Shown: positions 38,406 through 46,553, counted from the first letter of the stretch. The stretch: DNA of 64,000 nt from Hyphomicrobiales bacterium (GCA_900468535.1 UBTY01000061.1:62001-126000), one strand, 5' to 3'. Numbers and translations: made by a program. The notes: generated by a model not told the origin, from the sequence alone.

Positions 38406-38876
38406 TTAGAAGTGCCGATCATAGAAATGGAGGCGCCCTCGCACACCCTTCATCTCGTCAAACCAATACAAAAGGTAAAATACCCCCAATAAAAACGGCA
38501 AAGAGATAATAACCGTTATTAAATGACAAACCCAGAACGGCATGCAATGCATCGGGTGAAGCGTAGAGAATATTATAAGAAAGAATGATAGCGCGCCGAT
38601 GACTGCGCAGAACACCATCAAAATTTCGTTTAGCTTAGCAAGGCGCTCAATAAAAAACTGATAGCCAGTCAAGGTAAGGCCAACATCCTTAAAAGCAAAT
38701 CTATCCGCTTTGATCTTACTCTTGGCCAAAACCCTTTTACAGTCTTGAACAATCTTTAAACTCTTGCTTTCTATTATCTGAGATAGAATCGGAAAAGCGA
38801 GCGACACACCTACAGCTGTAGAGAGACTCGTTTGTAAAGCGGCCATCGTCAAACCATCGCAGACGCCAGATGTCAT
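38406..38876 (-). CDS. Small membrane protein of unknown function in accessory segment
   Basis: The 156-residue product has three hydrophobic segments: about 17-36, 80-104 (LNEILMVFCAVIGALSFFLIIF) and 110-136. It has a Lys-rich part between the first two. Base composition is visibly A+T-richer and codon use less biased than in uvrB, suggesting transfer. The ATG at 38876 follows GAGGG and its codon overlaps that of the divergent metalloprotease gene. An ATG at 38846 is the alternative start. No family is recognised. Its position suggests it belongs with the divergent module, but this is inference. Confidence 0.65.
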   Translation of the reverse strand: MTSGVCDGLTMAALQTSLSTAVGVSLAFPILSQIIESKSLKIVQDCKRVLAKSKIKADRFAFKDVGLTLTGYQFFIERLAKLNEILMVFCAVIGALSFFLIIFSTLHPMHCMPFWVCHLITVIISLPFLLGVFYLLYWFDEMKGVRGRLHFYDRHF

Positions 38877-40054
38877 TTAATCCCTCGATATTACAAAAGG
38901 TTATAGAAGCAAGAGGTATAAGCACGTCCGAAGCGTCTTATGCTGCGGGGATGAGCGAAAGGAAGCTGAAAGCTACGCTCGAAGGCAACAACACCCCCAC
39001 AAAAAATCAAATTGTAAAATTTGCCGAGAGACTTGCGGTCCCTCCCCATGCATTCTTCATGAACGATTTTGATATAGCTCCGTCGCAGATCATGGATTTC
39101 CGCGCTTCAAAGGCGGCAACTCTGAAGTACGGTAGAGACACGCATCGATTCCAGCATATTATAGAAGTGCGTAACTTTCTGGCAGTTTTGTACAAGCGTT
39201 TGGACTGGGAAGCGCCGCAGAATCTGTTTGAAATAGACCTTCAGTCCAATCCAGAGCAATTTGCGGCATCCGTGAGTAAAATACTTCGCCTGGAGGAAAT
39301 TAGGGACGAAGCAAAAACAAAATCAGATTTTTACAAACTGTTTCGAAATCGCGTCGAAGAACTGGGAATATACGTCCTGCAGGATCACAACTTCTCAGCC
39401 GAGATTGACGGTTTTGCCTTGTATCATGACAGCTTCACGTCGAACTTGATATTCGTGAACTCTGCAAAGAGGAACCACGGCGCGAAATCCTTCACGCTTG
39501 CTCACGAATTGTCGCATATATTTGGAAAACGATCCGCGATCACCAACAACTATCAGTACGACAATGAGATCGAGACCTTCGCTAACGACTTTGCAGCCTC
39601 CCTTTTGATACCTAGAGGGGCTCTCATTGAAGCAATTGATCGACATAAATTCCACTTCTTTGAATATAACGTCGCAGTATCCTCCGCCACGAGACTTTCC
39701 AACATATTCAAGACTAGTGTGAGCGCCATGTTGGTTAGGCTCTCAAAGCTGAAGTACGTTGACGCGTCGTATCCAGGTCAGTTCATCGCCGGTTTTGGCA
39801 AGAACAGTTTTCTGGATTCACAGAAACCCAAAGGAGGCGGCGGCAAAGACGGACCCGATCCAGGTGTAATCGATCTCGCCTTTCTCGGATCGAGAGCTGT
39901 TAGCGTTATGACTTCGGCATTGGCTCAAGGCCTGACGACAAGCTTTGAGATCTTCGAGCACACTGGGCTTTCCAAGAAGAGAATCGACGGCCTGATGATC
40001 GTTGGAAAAGAAAAGTCCCTGGTTAAAGAGAGTCCACATGCCATCGCTTTTTGA
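38870..40054 (+). CDS. XRE-type HTH and ImmA/IrrE metallopeptidase protein
   Basis: The 394-residue protein has an N-terminal XRE-type HTH (about 8-60; TSEASYAAGMSERKLKATLEG) and a COG2856 zinc-peptidase domain with AHELSHIFGK (His212, Glu213, His216) and IETFANDFAASLLIP, whose Glu235 is the likely third ligand. The C-terminal part (about 320-394) after a glycine-rich linker is unrecognised. ImmA/IrrE enzymes cleave repressors to switch on phage, mobile-element or stress genes, and in several toxin-antitoxin or defence loci the HTH-peptidase acts as the antitoxin or sensor. A+T-rich composition marks it as accessory. A weak ribosome site leaves the start less certain. Confidence 0.9.
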   Translation: MSFNPSILQKVIEARGISTSEASYAAGMSERKLKATLEGNNTPTKNQIVKFAERLAVPPHAFFMNDFDIAPSQIMDFRASKAATLKYGRDTHRFQHIIEVRNFLAVLYKRLDWEAPQNLFEIDLQSNPEQFAASVSKILRLEEIRDEAKTKSDFYKLFRNRVEELGIYVLQDHNFSAEIDGFALYHDSFTSNLIFVNSAKRNHGAKSFTLAHELSHIFGKRSAITNNYQYDNEIETFANDFAASLLIPRGALIEAIDRHKFHFFEYNVAVSSATRLSNIFKTSVSAMLVRLSKLKYVDASYPGQFIAGFGKNSFLDSQKPKGGGGKDGPDPGVIDLAFLGSRAVSVMTSALAQGLTTSFEIFEHTGLSKKRIDGLMIVGKEKSLVKESPHAIAF

Positions 40055-40439
40055 GTTCCACATGGCCGAACGCGTGGCCGCCCTAATTGACGAGCACGGC
40101 CACTGTAATCACCTCTGCAACGTACATTCGCCTTTTGGACTGGGAGAATATGAAGCTGAAAAACTCAGGCGCTTCGATCCCGATTCGTTTGCGAAGCTGG
40201 GTACTGCTGGGCTCACGACACATGCAATAGAAGTTGCCGATTTCGAGCTAGTTGGACAAACAGTAGGTGCGCTAAGCATTATAAAGGACTTCAATAGAGA
40301 AAATAGTGAAGACCTCTATAAACACGCCATTTGTGTTCGGCTGAACCGTCCTCTGTTGATCGCTAACGGTCACTTACAGAGTGACGAGGTCGAAGAGATA
40401 AGCAAAGTATTTGGAAACGAATACACCCGGTATGATTAG
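40038..40439 (+). CDS. Unknown protein overlapping the HTH-metallopeptidase gene
   Basis: From the ATG at 40038 the product has 133 residues (MPSLFEFHMAERVAALIDEHGHC). The start lies inside the last codons of the peptidase gene, overlapping by 17 bases, so translation is probably coupled. It is soluble, with several His/Cys near the start (HGHCNHLCNVH) that could bind metal. It matches no family that I recognise. In this layout it may be the effector or toxin partner of the HTH-peptidase; that is inference. The A+T-rich codon use is shared with the partner. Confidence 0.72.
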   Translation: MPSLFEFHMAERVAALIDEHGHCNHLCNVHSPFGLGEYEAEKLRRFDPDSFAKLGTAGLTTHAIEVADFELVGQTVGALSIIKDFNRENSEDLYKHAICVRLNRPLLIANGHLQSDEVEEISKVFGNEYTRYD

Positions 40440-41026
40440 GGTACAAAACGCCATTGCCCGCAGTGCATAGGCTTCTCATGCTGTTGACAGCTGTACAGGC
40501 AATATCGTGCGCCCAGTAATAACAACGATATAGCACCCTTTTCATCCCCACCCCTCCCAACCCATGCCATCATCCCCTCGTCCCGTCACGGATACACCGC
40601 AAGGCGTTGCGGCGAGGCGGGACCGGCGCGGGGTGTGAGGGTAGGACGCAAAACCTCATGCACCGGGTCCGCAGAAGGTGGTCTCCCTCCGGGGACGGCG
40701 GCCCGCGCGAATGCGGAGTCGAGTTGAGCCCCGGACGTGCCTGTGTGGCACACATGGCCCCCAGGGGAAGCAAAGCTTCCTCGGGCAAGGCGGCAGAGGG
40801 ACCGGAGTTGCGGGCATAAACCGCCGAACGGGGCGCTCGACAGCGCCATTTTACACTTTTCAGATGAGGCTCTTTCGAGCGCCCCGTCCGAACCCTGCCG
40901 CCCGCAAGGGCCGGCAAACCGATTGAAGGATCAAACCACGGGTGAAACCAGCCGCGTGAAGGCAAAGCCGCGCGCCGCCGGCAGCGCCGCCAGACAGAGA
41001 CGCCAAGAAGAGACGGAGGAGCAGGC
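40440..41026. other. 587-base region without a convincing gene; hairpin-rich, G+C-rich from about 40,550
   Basis: The first 110 bases resemble a promoter-bearing spacer. The rest is G+C-rich and open in several frames on both strands, but no frame has a credible ribosome site with protein-like content. It contains many inverted repeats: TGTGTGGCACACA, GGAAGCAAAGCTTCC and a 13-bp pair at 40828-40840/40875-40887. It may be a structured RNA, an intergenic repeat family or a decayed insertion. Confidence 0.5.
40828..40887. repeat. 13-bp perfect inverted repeat with 34-base spacer
   Basis: ACGGGGCGCTCGA at 40828-40840 is matched by its exact reverse complement at 40875-40887. Spacer bases are less G+C-rich. 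It could be a long stem-loop of an RNA or the terminal repeats of a very small non-autonomous element. Confidence 0.6.
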
Positions 41027-41473
41027 ATGGCCGGATCCGAAGCGAAAGCGCCCAAGGCAGGCATGAGCGACTGGGAACGCCGCATCGACGACTACGGCAG
41101 GCTGGCGCTGCGCGTGCGCACCGCCGAGATGCTCGGCCTGCCGGCAAGGGTCTGCGGCATGCGCAGCTGCCGCCGCAAGCGATCCTGCGGGTTCGCCTTC
41201 ATCGCCACCAGGCTGCCGGTCTGTTCCACGATGCTGACCGAGGAGCAGCGCAAGGCGCATGACGAGCTCCTCGATTTCGCCGGCCGCGTCTACGAGGCGG
41301 CGCATTCCGGCCACTTCGGCAACCTCTATCGCCTGCTTCTGCAGAACCCGCCGGAATATCACCGCTCGGTGATAGAGATCGTCCGTCATGCCCTGCCATC
41401 GGGCCATTCCGGACATGGCGGCCTCGACGCGATCCGCAGGATCGAGGCGCAACGGCTGGTTGGTACCATTTAG
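41027..41473 (+). CDS. Conserved protein of unknown function with a basic Cys cluster
   Basis: The 148-residue protein follows a strong GGAGGAG ribosome site. It has a Cys/Arg cluster, CGMRSCRRKRSC, near residue 43-54 that could bind metal or nucleic acid. A helical C-terminal half follows (DELLDFAGRVYEAAHSG). No named domain is recognised. Its composition returns to the G+C-rich host style, in contrast to the accessory module upstream. Confidence 0.72.
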   Translation: MAGSEAKAPKAGMSDWERRIDDYGRLALRVRTAEMLGLPARVCGMRSCRRKRSCGFAFIATRLPVCSTMLTEEQRKAHDELLDFAGRVYEAAHSGHFGNLYRLLLQNPPEYHRSVIEIVRHALPSGHSGHGGLDAIRRIEAQRLVGTI

Positions 41474-41498
41474 GGACAGGTTTCCGGAAACGGGACAG
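41473..41498. repeat. GGGACAG direct repeats flanking the 12-bp palindrome GTTTCCGGAAAC
   Basis: GGGACAG occurs at 41473-41479 and 41492-41498, with the perfect palindrome GTTTCCGGAAAC exactly between. The element starts inside the stop codon of the preceding gene. It could be a repeat-family copy or a regulator site. Nothing else supports either. Confidence 0.4.
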
Positions 41499-41848
41499 CA
41501 GTCGTTGTGAATGCTAACTATTCGTCAAGTGTCTGAATCTTTGGCGATTCCCGTTTTGCAGAATCGCGTGCCACAATATTGCCGCTTGCCTTTTGCTTCG
41601 AATGCTGTCACCAAATGCGGCTCTCGGGCATTTGCATGCCGGTGACTGGACTGATGTGGTAAAGCTTTCCGGCAGGAAGGCGGCGTGGGGGACCCCGCGT
41701 GACTGAGACGTTCTTTCCCCGTTCGTGAACTACTCGACTGACCCTTCGCGCGCTGAATTTCGATGAAGGAGCGCGAAAGTGAAAGCCGTCCGTTTCCTCT
41801 CGCGGGGCGCGGATACCAAACAGACTACAGGGAAAAGGACCTATCCCC
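41499..41848 (+). other. Long 5' leader/promoter region of cspA
   Basis: The 350 bases before cspA hold no credible gene. Long structured leaders are a known property of cold-shock genes, whose mRNAs change structure and stability with temperature. The 100 bases before the start include a run of purines (GGGAAAAGGACC) forming the ribosome site. The promoter cannot be placed with confidence. Confidence 0.45.
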
Positions 41849-42061
41849 ATGGCCACCAAAGGCACCGTAAAATTCTTCAACCAGGACAAGGGTTTTGGTT
41901 TCATCACGCCAGAAGGCGGCGCGAAGGACGTATTCGTCCACATCTCCGCGCTTCAGGCTTCCGGCATCCAGTCGCTGCGCGAAGGCCAGCAGGTTACCTT
42001 CGACACCGAGCCGGACCGCATGGGCAAGGGCCCGAAGGCCGTCAACATCTCGGCTAACTAA
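41849..42061 (+). CDS. cspA: Cold-shock protein, CspA family
   Basis: The 70-residue protein is a single cold-shock OB domain with RNP1 KGFGFI (14-19) and RNP2 VFVHI (28-32). It binds single-stranded RNA and DNA and melts RNA structure. The family has many paralogues in rhizobia, so the symbol denotes family only. The gene is monocistronic, with a strong terminator after it. Confidence 0.95.
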   Translation: MATKGTVKFFNQDKGFGFITPEGGAKDVFVHISALQASGIQSLREGQQVTFDTEPDRMGKGPKAVNISAN

Positions 42062-42088
42062 TTCATTTTCTGCTTCGGCAGGAAAGAG

Positions 42089-42120
42089 AACGGCGCTCCG
42101 CAAGGGGCGCCGTTTCTCGT
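42089..42120 (+). terminator. Rho-independent terminator of cspA
   Basis: An 11-bp stem, AACGGCGCTCC with GGGGCGCCGTT (one G-T pair), around a GCAA tetraloop begins 28 bases past the cspA stop and is followed by TTCTCGT. It is the clearest terminator on the plus strand here. Confidence 0.85.
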
Positions 42121-42504
42121 TGGCAGGATGGGGCTGTCGGGGAGAACGACCGGGAAGCGCCGCCCTCGCGAATGCGCCGGCGCCGCAGTCGCGCCCGTCG
42201 CAGTGATGGCCGTCCCGTTGACGATTCCGCCAACGCACGACTTGGCCAACGTCCCCTCACCCGGCAACGATGCGATAATCGCCTCATGAAGTCGTCCGCC
42301 GCGTCGATGGTCCATCCGCTTTGAAGCGGGACGAAGCGAAGCACACAGGGAAGGTTTGATCGTTTTCAGGAAAGCGGGGTTTGTTGAAGCGTCAGCAACG
42401 GCGCGCCAATCACAGGCAGACCCTTCGACCGTGCGCCCGCGAGGAATGCAGGCAGGGCTTCTCGCCTGTGTCCAGCCGGGCCGGCCCCCGTCGTGCGGCA
42501 GCGC
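42121..42504. other. Region of about 380 bases without a convincing gene
   Basis: Frames on the minus strand run through the cspA terminator, and no frame has a good ribosome site with protein-like content. Nothing else is recognised between the cspA terminator and the dusA stop. Confidence 0.4.
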
Positions 42505-43533
42505 TTAGGCGCCGACCGCTTCCCTCGCACCATCAAAATCGACCGCGGCAAAGGCTGCGGCAATCACCTCGGGTCCGGCGCCCGCCTTGACGGCATCGGT
42601 CGACAGGATCTGCCGGTAGCGCCGCGCACCGGGCAGCCCGGTAAACAGCCCGACCATATGCCGCGCCACCTGCTGCAGCCGCCCGCCGTTGGCGACATGA
42701 CGCTCGGCATAGGCCATCATCCGGTCGCGGATCGCGCCCCAGTCCGCCGTCTCCGCCGCAGCACCATAGAAGCGGTGGTCGACATCGGCGAGAATGGCGG
42801 CGTTCTGATAGGCCGCGCGCCCGAGCATGATGCCGTCGACATGCTCAAGATGATGAGCCGCCTCGTCGAGCGTCTGGATACCGCCATTGATGCCGATGAA
42901 GACATCCGGCCGCGCCTGCTTCGTGCGGTAGACGATCTCGTAGTCGAGCGGCGGGATCTCGCGGTTCTCCTTCGGCGACAGGCCCTTCAGCCAGGCCTTG
43001 CGCGCATGGATCCAGATCGCGTCGGCGCCGGCATCGAGCACCCGGTCGAGAAGGCCGGGCAGCGCGACTTCGGGCTCCTGCTCGTCGACGCCGATCCGGC
43101 ATTTCACCGTGACCGGCACGTCGGCCACCGCCTTCATCGCCGCCACGCAGGCCGCCACGGTCTCGGGCGTCAGCATCAGGCAGGCGCCGAAGGTACCGGA
43201 CTGCACCCGGTCGGAGGGACAGCCGACATTGAGGTTGATCTCGTCGTAGCCGTAGGGCGCTGCAATCCGGACCGCCTCGGCAAGCTTCGCCGGATCCGAT
43301 CCGCCGAGCTGCAGCGCCACCTTGTGCTCCGCCGCATCGAAGGACAGCAACCGTTCGCGCGGCCCGTGGATGATCGCATCGGCCACGACCATTTCCGTGT
43401 AGAGCAGCGCATTGCGGCTGATCTGCCGGTGGAAATAGCGGCAATGGCGATCGGTCCAGTCGATCATCGGTGCAACCGCGAAGATCGGCTGGCCTGACGT
43501 CAGGGCCTCGGCGTAGAAATTGGATGTGCTCAT
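42505..43533 (-). CDS. dusA: tRNA-dihydrouridine(20/20a) synthase DusA
   Basis: The 342-residue FMN enzyme has APMIDWTDRHCRYFHRQIS, the DusA-specific start, YTEMVVADAIIHG, the catalytic Cys105 in LNVGCPSDRVQSG, then FIGINGGIQT. It reduces uridine 20/20a of tRNAs with NADPH. The ATG at 43533 gives the normal family length; the codon six positions upstream is only a TTG. Divergent from the FAH-family gene. Confidence 0.96.
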   Translation of the reverse strand: MSTSNFYAEALTSGQPIFAVAPMIDWTDRHCRYFHRQISRNALLYTEMVVADAIIHGPRERLLSFDAAEHKVALQLGGSDPAKLAEAVRIAAPYGYDEINLNVGCPSDRVQSGTFGACLMLTPETVAACVAAMKAVADVPVTVKCRIGVDEQEPEVALPGLLDRVLDAGADAIWIHARKAWLKGLSPKENREIPPLDYEIVYRTKQARPDVFIGINGGIQTLDEAAHHLEHVDGIMLGRAAYQNAAILADVDHRFYGAAAETADWGAIRDRMMAYAERHVANGGRLQQVARHMVGLFTGLPGARRYRQILSTDAVKAGAGPEVIAAAFAAVDFDGAREAVGA

Positions 43534-43711
43534 GCCGCGCTCATAGCGCAAAGGCGGGCGAAATGCCAGTTTGCCGGGCGCAGGGCAGCAATGCGGCGAT
43601 GCGCTGCCAATTTACCCATGCCCAAATCACCTTTGCCATGACGAACCATGCTTCCCCCCTCGCCGCGTTTGCGTCTAAGATGCCTGACGTCATGAACAGC
43701 AAGAGCCTGCA

Positions 43712-44407
43712 ATGTCCTTTCCCGCGACTGTCATCCCCCTTCCGCAACCCGTCCTGCTTCCCGTCGAAGGCACCGCCGAGGCCTTTCCCGTGCGCCGCAT
43801 TTACTGCGTCGGGCGCAACTATGCCGACCATGCGATCGAGATGGGCCATGACCCCAGCCGCGAGCCGCCGTTCTTTTTCCAGAAGAACGCCGACAACCTG
43901 CTGCCGGCAGGCCAGGACTTCCCCTACCCGCCGCTCTCGAGCGATGTGCATTTCGAGGTCGAGTGCGTCCTGGCTTTGAAGGCCGGCGGCCAGAACATTG
44001 CCGCCGACAAGGCGCTTGACTGCATCTACGGCTATGCCGTCGGCATCGACTTCACCCGCCGCGATCTGCAGGCCGAAGCCAAGAAGCTAGGTCGCCCCTG
44101 GGAAGTCGCCAAGGCCTTCGAATATTCCGCCCCCGTGTCGCCGATCGTCCCGGCGTCAAAGCTCGGCCATCCCTCGGCAGGCCGGATCTGGCTGGAGCTG
44201 AACGGCAAGCGCGTCCAGGACGGTGATCTCAACCAGATGATCTGGAAGGTGCCGGAGATCATCGCCGAGCTCTCGAAGCTCTTCATCCTGGCGCCCGGCG
44301 ACGTCATCATGACCGGCACGCCCGCCGGTGTCGGCGCCGTCACGAAGGGCGACCGCGTCGAGTGCGGTATCGACGGTATCGCCTCCCTGTCGGTCAAGGT
44401 GGCCTGA
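43712..44407 (+). CDS. Fumarylacetoacetate hydrolase family protein
   Basis: The 231-residue protein has CVGRNYADHAIEMG, FFQKNADNLL, HFEVECVLAL (metal-binding Glu pair), GYAVGIDFTRRDLQ and IMTGTPAGVGAV, as in the small FAHD1/YcgM-type acylpyruvases and oxaloacetate decarboxylases. It uses Mg2+ or Mn2+ to cleave C-C bonds of acylpyruvate-like substrates. It is 12 bases before the carbonic-anhydrase gene, suggesting co-transcription. Confidence 0.93.
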   Translation: MSFPATVIPLPQPVLLPVEGTAEAFPVRRIYCVGRNYADHAIEMGHDPSREPPFFFQKNADNLLPAGQDFPYPPLSSDVHFEVECVLALKAGGQNIAADKALDCIYGYAVGIDFTRRDLQAEAKKLGRPWEVAKAFEYSAPVSPIVPASKLGHPSAGRIWLELNGKRVQDGDLNQMIWKVPEIIAELSKLFILAPGDVIMTGTPAGVGAVTKGDRVECGIDGIASLSVKVA

Positions 44408-44419
44408 GAGGAGACATCC

Positions 44420-44950
44420 ATGCCTGTCTACGCGCTCGGCGGACTGACGCCGGATCTACCGGCACCCGGCACCTACTGGATTGCGCCGGATGCCCATGTC
44501 ATCGGCGAGGTTTCGCTTGGTGTCGATGTCGGCGTCTGGTTTGGCGCGGTGTTGCGCGGCGACAACGAGCCGATCACTGTCGGCGCGGCAACGAACATCC
44601 AAGAAGGCGCGATGCTGCACACCGATCCCGGGCATCCGGTCACGATCGGCGAAGGCTGCACCATCGGCCATCACGCCATCGTCCACGGCTGCTCGATCGG
44701 CGACAATTCGCTTGTTGGCATGGGCACCACGGTCCTGAACGGCGCCAGGATCGGCAACAACTGCCTCGTCGGCGCCAATGCGCTGATCACCGAGGGCAAG
44801 GAGTTTCCCGACAACTCCCTGATCGTCGGCTCGCCCGCCAGGGTTATCCGCACGCTCGACGAGGCGGCAATCGAAGAGCTGCGCCGCTCCGCCGAGAAAT
44901 ATGTCGGCAACTGGCAGCGTTTCGCGCGGGATCTAGAGCGGATCGATTGA
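44420..44950 (+). CDS. Gamma-carbonic anhydrase family protein
   Basis: The 176-residue protein is a left-handed beta-helix of hexapeptide repeats with three His metal ligands in the expected places (LHTDPGHPVTIGEGCTIGHHAIVHGCSIG). It may hydrate CO2 or serve another acyl/metal role, as several members (YrdA, PaaY) lack strong anhydrase activity. It is followed by a region with no obvious terminator. Confidence 0.93.
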   Translation: MPVYALGGLTPDLPAPGTYWIAPDAHVIGEVSLGVDVGVWFGAVLRGDNEPITVGAATNIQEGAMLHTDPGHPVTIGEGCTIGHHAIVHGCSIGDNSLVGMGTTVLNGARIGNNCLVGANALITEGKEFPDNSLIVGSPARVIRTLDEAAIEELRRSAEKYVGNWQRFARDLERID

Positions 44951-45129
44951 GGAGCGGCGCTCAAAAGTAGCATTTAGGTCACCGAGATTTACGTGGGAGA
45001 AAATCCGCGTCGGCCGGCCGCACTCAACGGTCCCTAAAGTACTGAATTGTAACGTCCGACACCTGTGCTTTGCGTCGCACTGGATAAGCGAACATAAAAA
45101 CGGTCAGCGCTTGATCGAGGGATACGGAT
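44951..45129. other. Intergenic region between gamma-carbonic anhydrase and a small gene
   Basis: No gene is seen. The region has a mixed composition and would hold the promoter of the small gene at 45130. Confidence 0.3.
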
Positions 45130-45294
45130 ATGACCGCACAGTTTCTCAGCCTGCTGATCGCTTGCCACTCACTGGATCTCACTCGCGATGAAATATTTCA
45201 GTATTTTCTCTTGTTCGTGGTGACACGAAGCAATGCGGGCCCAGAACATCGAGACCCCAATACGAAAACGAAACGCAAAGGTCGGAAGAAATAG
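45130..45294 (+). CDS. Small basic-tailed protein of unknown function
   Basis: A 54-residue frame begins with ATG preceded by GAGGG at 8 bases. It has an aliphatic N-terminal half (MTAQFLSLLIACHSLDLTRDE) and a very basic C-terminus ending KTKRKGRKK. The length is below usual cut-offs. No family recognised. The tail suggests RNA or DNA contact. It converges with zur. Confidence 0.45.
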   Translation: MTAQFLSLLIACHSLDLTRDEIFQYFLLFVVTRSNAGPEHRDPNTKTKRKGRKK

Positions 45295-45339
45295 GTGCGC
45301 AAAATGCAAGCGCCCATAGCACTTCGTCGAAGCCAAACG

Positions 45340-45738
45340 CTACGCCGCGCAAGCCTCGCACTGCCCGCGGATCTCGATCGTCGTCTTCTCGGCCTTGAAC
45401 TTCTTGGCCTTCGTCCAGTCCATCAACCTGTGATCGACTTCATGATCGTGGAACTCCATCACCTGGCCGCAGCTCTCGCAGATCGCGAAGGCGACGATGC
45501 CATGGCTGTGGCAGTTCTCGCCGGGGTGGGCGCAGGCGACGAAGGAATTGATGCTTTCGAGCCGGTGGACGACGCCATATTCGAGTAGCTTCTCCAGCGC
45601 CCGATAGACCTGCAACGGCGCGCGAAATCCGTGGTCGCGCAGCTTGTCGAGAATGGTATAGGCGCTGAGCGGCCCGTCGGCCTTCTCGAGGACGTCGAAG
45701 ACCAGAGCCTGGTTCTTGGTCAGTGCCGGTGCGCTCAT
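45340..45738 (-). CDS. zur: Zinc uptake regulator, Fur family
   Basis: The 132-residue protein has a Fur-type winged HTH (LQVYRALEKLLEYG) and the structural-zinc cysteines in two pairs, CESC at 87-90 and CEAC at 127-130, with the His-rich HSHG and FHDHEVDH segments that bind sensing zinc. In zinc-replete cells it represses znu genes. Its start overlaps the znuB stop by 4 bases, so it is the last gene of a znuC-znuB-zur operon and would be autoregulated. Confidence 0.93.
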   Translation of the reverse strand: MSAPALTKNQALVFDVLEKADGPLSAYTILDKLRDHGFRAPLQVYRALEKLLEYGVVHRLESINSFVACAHPGENCHSHGIVAFAICESCGQVMEFHDHEVDHRLMDWTKAKKFKAEKTTIEIRGQCEACAA

Positions 45739-46553
45739 GAGCCTTGTCCTTCCGTGGTCGCCTGCCGCCGCCCGAGCTTGGGCAGCAGGCTGAGTATGAA
45801 GAGAATGAGAGCTGCGACGACGATCGACGGACCGGAGGGCGTGTCGTAGGTCAGCGAGCCGAACAGCCCGCCGACAACCGCGACGGCACCGATCAGAGAG
45901 GCGAAGACGGCCATCACCTCCGGCGTCGAGGCAAAACGCCGGGCAGCGGCAGCCGGGATGATCAGCAGCGAGGTGATCAGCATGATGCCGACGATCTTCA
46001 TGGCGATGGCGATGACAACAGCCATGAGAAGCATGAAGAATAGACGCGCCCGCTCCGGCCTCAGCCCTTCGGCTTCCGCCAGTTCCGGGTTGACGGTTGA
46101 GGCCAGCAATGGCCGCCAGAGCCAGGCGATCGCTGCCAGCACCAGAAGTCCGCCGCCCCAGATGAAGACGATATCGGTCTTCGAGACGGCAAGGATATCG
46201 CCGAACAGGAAAGCGATGAGATCGATGCGCACCCAGCTCATGAACGCGACCATGACCAGCCCGATCGCCAGCGTCGCATGCGAGAGAATGCCGAGCAGCG
46301 CATCGGCCGAGAGCGCCTGCCGCTTCTGCAGCACGAGCAGCAGGATCGAGACGGCGGCCGCGACCACGAAGACCGAGAGCGTCAGGTTGAACTGCATCAG
46401 CAGCGACAGTGCCACGCCCAGCAGGGCCGAATGCGAGATCGTATCGCCGAAATAGGCCATGCGCCGCCAGATGATGAAGCAGCCGAGAGGGCCGGTTGTC
46501 AGCGCCAGGCCGACGCCGGCAATGATGGCGCGGACGAAGAAATCGTCAAACAT
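45735..46553 (-). CDS. znuB: Zinc ABC transporter permease
   Basis: The 272-residue protein has the eight- to nine-helix ABC-3 permease pattern, starting MFDDFFVRAIIAGVGLALTTGPLGCFIIWRRMAYFGDTISHS. The start at 46553 is preferred because upstream codons are read in the His-rich tail of znuC in another frame and lack a ribosome site. It overlaps znuC by 8 bases and zur by 4, so the operon is tightly coupled. Confidence 0.95.
   Translation of the reverse strand: MFDDFFVRAIIAGVGLALTTGPLGCFIIWRRMAYFGDTISHSALLGVALSLLMQFNLTLSVFVVAAAVSILLLVLQKRQALSADALLGILSHATLAIGLVMVAFMSWVRIDLIAFLFGDILAVSKTDIVFIWGGGLLVLAAIAWLWRPLLASTVNPELAEAEGLRPERARLFFMLLMAVVIAIAMKIVGIMLITSLLIIPAAAARRFASTPEVMAVFASLIGAVAVVGGLFGSLTYDTPSGPSIVVAALILFILSLLPKLGRRQATTEGQGS

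Noticed and set aside
40570..41085. Minus-strand frame of 171 codons in the G+C-rich region
   Set aside because: Overlapping open frames on several strands, low-complexity Arg/Pro/Ser content and no ribosome site; treated as noncoding.
42058..42315. 85-codon minus-strand frame after cspA
   Set aside because: It runs through the cspA terminator hairpin and has low-complexity content.
42493..43497. Long plus-strand frame (334 codons) opposite dusA
   Set aside because: Product is rich in Arg/His/Asp without any family pattern and is a high-G+C shadow of dusA.
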